Shown here: in pieces, positions 32,459-36,102 of the stretch
Position numbering within the stretch: position 1 is the stretch's first letter
Layout of the letters: each line of letters opens with the position of its first letter
DNA from: DASUBN01 sp050261675
GTDB lineage: Bacteria; Pseudomonadota; Gammaproteobacteria; Natronospirales; REEB76
Assembly: GCA_050261675.1 (NCBI GenBank)
Contig: JBLNDO010000041.1
Coordinates: 1-36,102, forward strand
Length of the DNA: 36,102 nucleotides
Reading direction: 5' to 3'
Position numbers and translations under genes: made by a program
The notes under the pieces: generated by a model
Seen by the model: only the letters and a program-made list of their open reading frames with translations
Database searches by the model: none
Told to the model about the DNA's origin: nothing

Positions 32459-33343
32459 CTATTTGGCTCCGGCCTTCTTCTTCGCCGCCTGGGCGGCAAT
32501 GAGCTGCTTGATCACGGCCTCGAAGCGCGCCTGACCTTCCTGCTGGTTGCCGTACTTATCCATCTTGCCCGCGTTCATGGCGGCGGAAAGCGCCGCAATG
32601 CGGTCCGCCGGCGAGGGGTGCGTCGCGAGCAGGAGTTGCATGCTGCTGCTTTTCGGGTCCACGCTCTCCAGGGTCTGCAATACCGCCAAGAGACCGTAAG
32701 GGTCGTAGCCCGAACGCGCCGCCAGCACCACGCCGGCCCGGTCCGCGTCCAGTTCGTCGCCCTTGTCGAGACCCGTGGAATACAGGTTGCGGGCGGCGTT
32801 GGATACCTTGTCCATGAGCGCCTGGTCGGTGTCGCTGTTGTAGCCCTGCTGCTGGGCCGCGTACTGGGCACCCTGGCTCACGAGCTCCAGGCGCGCAGCC
32901 TTCTGCAGCGCCTTCAGGTGGTGCTTCAGGACCACGTGGCTGATTTCATGGCCGAGCACGCCGGCGAGCTCGGCCTCGTTGTGCATGTGCAGCAAGAGGC
33001 CGCGGGTCATGAACACGTAGCCGCCGGGGGCGGCGAAGGCGTCAATGTCGTCGGAATCCACCACGGCGAAACGCCAGGGGAGCTGCGGACGGTCGCTGTG
33101 CAGCGCCACCCACAGGCCGACCTTGTTCACGTAGGCCTGCACCGCCGGATCCTGGATGGGCTTGGAGGCGCCGAGCAGCGTGGCGGCGGCGTCGCGGCCG
33201 ATGGCGGCTTCCTGCTGGTCGTCGGCGGGCGCCACCGCCTGCTTGACGGTATTGAAGAGGCTGCCCAAGTCCACGCCCGCGGCGAAACTCGGCAGGGCGA
33301 GAACCAGGACGCCGGCGAGGAAGGCGGCGAAGCGCGTGTTCAT
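32459..33343 (-). CDS. Secreted M48-family zinc metalloprotease
   Basis: The 294-aa product starts MNTRFAAFLAGVLVLALPSF with a signal peptide. GHEISHVVLKHH holds the zinc-binding HExxH (His132, Glu133, His136), and GDELDADRAG carries the third ligand about 55 residues later. THPSPADRIAAL is the usual C-terminal motif. The domain resembles periplasmic BepA/LoiP-type proteases that act on outer-membrane or envelope proteins. Its start overlaps the SH3 gene stop by 4 nt, the last gene of the cyclase operon. Confidence 0.9.
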   Translation of the reverse strand: MNTRFAAFLAGVLVLALPSFAAGVDLGSLFNTVKQAVAPADDQQEAAIGRDAAATLLGASKPIQDPAVQAYVNKVGLWVALHSDRPQLPWRFAVVDSDDIDAFAAPGGYVFMTRGLLLHMHNEAELAGVLGHEISHVVLKHHLKALQKAARLELVSQGAQYAAQQQGYNSDTDQALMDKVSNAARNLYSTGLDKGDELDADRAGVVLAARSGYDPYGLLAVLQTLESVDPKSSSMQLLLATHPSPADRIAALSAAMNAGKMDKYGNQQEGQARFEAVIKQLIAAQAAKKKAGAK

Positions 33344-33852
33344 GGCTTCGGCTCCGGAAGATAGCCGGCGGTCGCTTCCTTGAGCGGGAGTTCGCGGGCG
33401 AATTGCTTCGCCTCCGGCGGCTTCACGGCCCATTTGTCGAGCTGCGCGACGGCCTTGGGATCCGGCACGGCGTTGGCGATGTCGCCGGTGTTGAGCCCGC
33501 GCACGCCGGTGGAGGCGGTGGTGCCACCGGCGCCAGCGCGGCCGCTTTCGAAGAGGCTCGACCAGTTGGTGCTGGAGGAGGAGGTGCCGGCGCTGCCGCC
33601 GTCGTACTTGATGCTGGTCATGGGCAGCCAGCCGTCCTGCCCGGAGGCGAGGCGCACGTGGTACCAGCCGCCCTGACGCTCGATGACGCTGACCGCGGTG
33701 CCGGTAGGCACAGGGGCCACCACGCTGGCGTCGGAATACGGCCCGCTCGTGAGGTTGCCGCTGACGACGGTAGAGGCGTTGGAACCCGAGGCGGCGTGCA
33801 CCGCGCCGAGCACCAGCACCAGGATCGCGCTCAGGGCCAAGAGGCGTTTCAT
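33340..33852 (-). CDS. Secreted SH3-domain protein
   Basis: The 170-aa product has a signal peptide (MKRLLALSAILVLVLGAVHA) and a bacterial SH3 domain at about 35-85 with VPTGTAVSVIERQGGWYHV and DGWLPMTSI, which typically bind peptidoglycan or peptides. A serine/glycine-rich linker and a C-terminal segment (DPKAVAQLDKWAV) follow. It lies between the cyclase and M48 genes, overlapping both by 4 nt, so it probably works with the protease in the envelope. Confidence 0.85.
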   Translation of the reverse strand: MKRLLALSAILVLVLGAVHAASGSNASTVVSGNLTSGPYSDASVVAPVPTGTAVSVIERQGGWYHVRLASGQDGWLPMTSIKYDGGSAGTSSSSTNWSSLFESGRAGAGGTTASTGVRGLNTGDIANAVPDPKAVAQLDKWAVKPPEAKQFARELPLKEATAGYLPEPKP

Positions 33853-35702
33853 GCCTTCTCCCGGGGTTCGAAGAGCTGCACGGGCTCGTTCCTGCCTTTC
33901 ACTTTATAAGTACCCCGCTCCACGAAGTCAAAGGCGTCCCCGCAGCGCTCGCGGGTGGCGGCGGAGACCAGCACCCGCGCCACGCCCTTGGTCTGGCCCT
34001 CGATGCGGGAGGCCAGGTTCACCGTGTCGCCGATGGCGGTGTAGTCGAGCTTGTTGGCGGAGCCCATGAAGCCCACCACCGCGGGGCCGGTGTGGATGCC
34101 GATGCCGACGTCGAAGACCTCGGCGAGTTCGGGCCCGAGGGTCTTGCGGAACTCGAGCAATACCTTGCTCATCTCGAGCGCCGCGGCGACTGCGTTCTTC
34201 GCCTGGTTAGGATCCGGGAGCGGCGCGCCCCAGAAGGCCATGATGCAGTCGCCGATGAACTTGTCCACGGTGCCGCCGTGGCGGAATACCACGTCCACCT
34301 GCAGGGTGAAGTAGCGGTTGAGGATGTCCACCACCTGCTCCGGGGTGTGGCTCTCGGAGAGCGTGGTGAAGCCGCGGATGTCGGAGAAGAGCAGCGTCAC
34401 CTCGCGGCTCTTGGCCCCCTCGTCCAGGAGGCCACGCTGGCTCTTGACGAGTTCCGCCACCACGCGCGGATCCAGGAAACGGCCGAACATGCCGATGGCG
34501 TGCTGGCGCTCGCGCCGCTCCCGGAGGTATTCGGCGAGGGCCATGCTGAAGAAGAACAGCCAGCCGAAGAGCAGCGGCTGGCTCACGGGCAGGAGCCAGC
34601 GGGCATGGAGCAGGCCATACCCCAGCGCCAGCACCAGCACGCTCGTGACGGCAAGACCGAGGCCGGTGCGAAACGGCCCCTGGCCGCGGGCGAAGGCGAA
34701 CGCGAGGCCGAGGAGCAGCGCGAGCGAGAGTGCGGCACCCGCCCAGGGCGGCGTCTTGCGCATCCAGTCGCCGTCCTTGAGATTGGAGAGCGCCGTGGCG
34801 AGCACGTCCACACCCGGGTAGGTGGCTGCCAGCGGCGTGGGATGGTAATCCCCCTGGCCGGAGGCGCTGCTGCCGATCACCACGATCTTGCCCTTGAACT
34901 CGTCCGCAGGCCGCGCGTGCTTCTGGCGCTGTAGATCGGCGTAGAGGTCGTAGAAGGAGACGTGGGGCACGCTGTCCGCGCGCCCCTGCCAGTTGAGCAC
35001 GAAGGAATCCGCGTCCGGCAGCGGGTAGCCGAGGCTCTGGGCCACCTTGGTGGGCAGCGAAGGCAGCTTCCAGCCGTAGGTGTCGTACCAGGTGTAATAA
35101 CGGCGGCCCACCTTGTCGCCGTCCTGCAGGAAATTCACGATGCCCACACGCCCGGTCATGGCGAGCTCCGGCAGCGGGAACACCATGGCCACGTGCGCGT
35201 CGGGATCGGCGCCGGGACCGGCGACGAAGCCCAACTGCGGCGGGAACTTCGCCAAGGGCGCACCCCGGCTGTCGTCGGTGCCCGCGCCCTCGGAACGCAG
35301 CATGGGGAAAAACACCCGGCCATCGGGCGCGGCGGTCTGGATCAGGTATTGGTCGTTCTCGGGACGCACGTTGTCCGGGTCCACGAAATAGATGTCGAAC
35401 ACCACCGCCTTCGGGTCCTGCTTGTAGAGGCCCTGCAGGAGGTCTGCGTAAAGGGAGCGTGGCCAGGGCCAGCCGGCGCCCAGGTTCTTCTGCGCGGCCA
35501 GGAGGCTCTGCTCGTCCACATCCACCACCACCACGTCCGGGTCTGGCGCGCGGCCGGCGGAATAAGCGCGCACCAGCGCGTCCTGGACGGGATGCTCCAG
35601 GGAATCGAGGCCACCCAGGAGGAAGAAATCCGCGCCGGCGGCGAGCACGAACAGGGCGAGCAAGCCGAGCCGACCCAACTGCCGACGTTTCGCTTCCGCC
35701 AT
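33849..35702 (-). CDS. CHASE2-domain class III adenylate cyclase
   Basis: The 617-aa product is a membrane sensor that makes cAMP. After a membrane segment (about 10-30) comes an extracytoplasmic CHASE2 domain (about 35-310; DVVVVDVDEQSL, AVVFDIYFVDPDN, GKIVVIGSSASGQGD), then three membrane helices (about 320-390), then a class III cyclase domain (about 425-605). VTLLFSDIRGFTTLSE and FIGDCIMAFWG hold the two metal-binding Asp; the Lys in VDKFIGD and Asp in LDYTAIGDTVNLASR indicate ATP rather than GTP. The signal sensed is unknown. It overlaps the SH3 gene by 4 nt. Confidence 0.92.
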   Translation of the reverse strand: MAEAKRRQLGRLGLLALFVLAAGADFFLLGGLDSLEHPVQDALVRAYSAGRAPDPDVVVVDVDEQSLLAAQKNLGAGWPWPRSLYADLLQGLYKQDPKAVVFDIYFVDPDNVRPENDQYLIQTAAPDGRVFFPMLRSEGAGTDDSRGAPLAKFPPQLGFVAGPGADPDAHVAMVFPLPELAMTGRVGIVNFLQDGDKVGRRYYTWYDTYGWKLPSLPTKVAQSLGYPLPDADSFVLNWQGRADSVPHVSFYDLYADLQRQKHARPADEFKGKIVVIGSSASGQGDYHPTPLAATYPGVDVLATALSNLKDGDWMRKTPPWAGAALSLALLLGLAFAFARGQGPFRTGLGLAVTSVLVLALGYGLLHARWLLPVSQPLLFGWLFFFSMALAEYLRERRERQHAIGMFGRFLDPRVVAELVKSQRGLLDEGAKSREVTLLFSDIRGFTTLSESHTPEQVVDILNRYFTLQVDVVFRHGGTVDKFIGDCIMAFWGAPLPDPNQAKNAVAAALEMSKVLLEFRKTLGPELAEVFDVGIGIHTGPAVVGFMGSANKLDYTAIGDTVNLASRIEGQTKGVARVLVSAATRERCGDAFDFVERGTYKVKGRNEPVQLFEPREKA

Positions 35703-35740
35703 GATCCCTCCCCCAACTACCGCACGCGCTCTCTAGCTTA

Positions 35741-35764
35741 CCAGCGACAAAAGACCGTCGCTGG
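35741..35764. repeat. Perfect inverted repeat in a divergent promoter region
   Basis: CCAGCGAC (35741-35748) and GTCGCTGG (35757-35764) are perfect 8-bp arms with an 8-nt loop, between the cyclase operon and the partial gene at 35845. No T-tract follows, so an operator or a short element is as likely as a terminator. TAAAAT at 35803-35808 may be the -10 of the downstream gene. Confidence 0.5.
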
Positions 35765-35844
35765 CAAGGCGGCGGCATCTGCCATGGGGCGGCGCAATCC
35801 ACTAAAATGGATGTCCTTCATCTGGGGCGTCCCTCTCAACGCGC

Positions 35845-36102
35845 ATGCAGAGCTTCCTCGACAAGCTGCCCGCGGACGCACGCCAGGCGTTCGGCATTTC
35901 CGAGATATTGAACCCGGAATGCCTGGCCGGGGCACGCGGCACCGCCTTCACCTGGACGGAACTCCCGGGCCGGGTGTGCCTGGGGCTCAACCGCAAATAC
36001 TTCGAGGAAGCGGCGAAGAACGACCACATCGTGGCCATCGTCGCGCCGCGGGAGGTGGTATCGGCGCTGCCTGGAAAGAAGAAGGCCGTCATCGTCGCCG
36101 AG
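35845..36102 (+). CDS. Unidentified protein, N-terminal 86 residues only
   Basis: The open frame starts MQSFLDKLPADARQAFGISE and runs off the window with KKKAVIVAE. It has no signal peptide. The pattern of short strands (RVCLGLN, HIVAIVAPREVV, KKAVIVAE) resembles an alpha/beta N-terminal domain such as that preceding hexapeptide acyltransferases, but this is a weak impression and no motif is complete. It is divergent from the cyclase operon and has a plausible -10 (TAAAAT) 36 nt upstream. Confidence 0.6.
   Translation, partial: MQSFLDKLPADARQAFGISEILNPECLAGARGTAFTWTELPGRVCLGLNRKYFEEAAKNDHIVAIVAPREVVSALPGKKKAVIVAE

Overview
The window is a high-GC proteobacterial chromosome segment. It is probably gammaproteobacterial, because plsY/birA/coaX/SPOR and a tRNA-tuf operon lie near each other, but a betaproteobacterium cannot be excluded. 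Genes are densely packed, many overlap by 4 nt (ATGA), and the gaps hold palindromic repeats, Pho-box-like arrays and FNR-like sites. No integrase, transposase, phage or CRISPR genes are visible. All site calls were made by eye, without a motif scan.

Layout. 1-580: start of tuf and upstream tRNA-Thr(GGU), tRNA-Gly(UCC) and tRNA-Tyr(GUA), all minus strand, with a stringent-type promoter. 730-11024: a phosphate region with pstS, a 46-aa basic ORF, an OprP/O-like porin, ppk and an olsB-olsA-phoU-ppx minus-strand series, then a retropepsin-like protein. PhoB-type direct repeats with 11-nt period lie before pstS, the small ORF, the porin, ppk and olsB. 11146-18880: FNR-like sites before a flavodoxin-fold oxidoreductase, a yqjD/yqjE-like pair and a two-gene membrane module, plus a UBP zinc finger/hydrolase pair, two paralogous outer-membrane proteins, a secreted protein and an alcohol dehydrogenase. 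18951-23277: a large TIG-repeat secreted protein and two small proteins among copies of a dispersed repeat. 23350-26697: tRNA-Thr(UGU), SPOR protein, coaX, birA, plsY. 26780-36102: MarR regulator, lipid kinase, EamA transporter, CBS protein, 2OG-Fe dioxygenase, arginase, AhpD-like protein, an adenylate cyclase/SH3/M48 operon and a partial gene.

How it fits together. The phosphate region joins uptake (porin, PstS), signalling (PhoU), polyphosphate synthesis and breakdown (Ppk, Ppx) and phosphorus-free ornithine lipid synthesis (OlsB, OlsA), apparently under one regulator. The gene order suggests that about 22.8 kb, including this region, lies inside the ancestral tRNA-Thr(UGU)-Tyr-Gly-Thr-tuf operon: tRNA-Thr(UGU) stayed with birA/coaX/SPOR while the other tRNAs stayed with tuf. 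A second theme is a set of dispersed palindromic repeats, several starting within about 10 nt of a stop codon.
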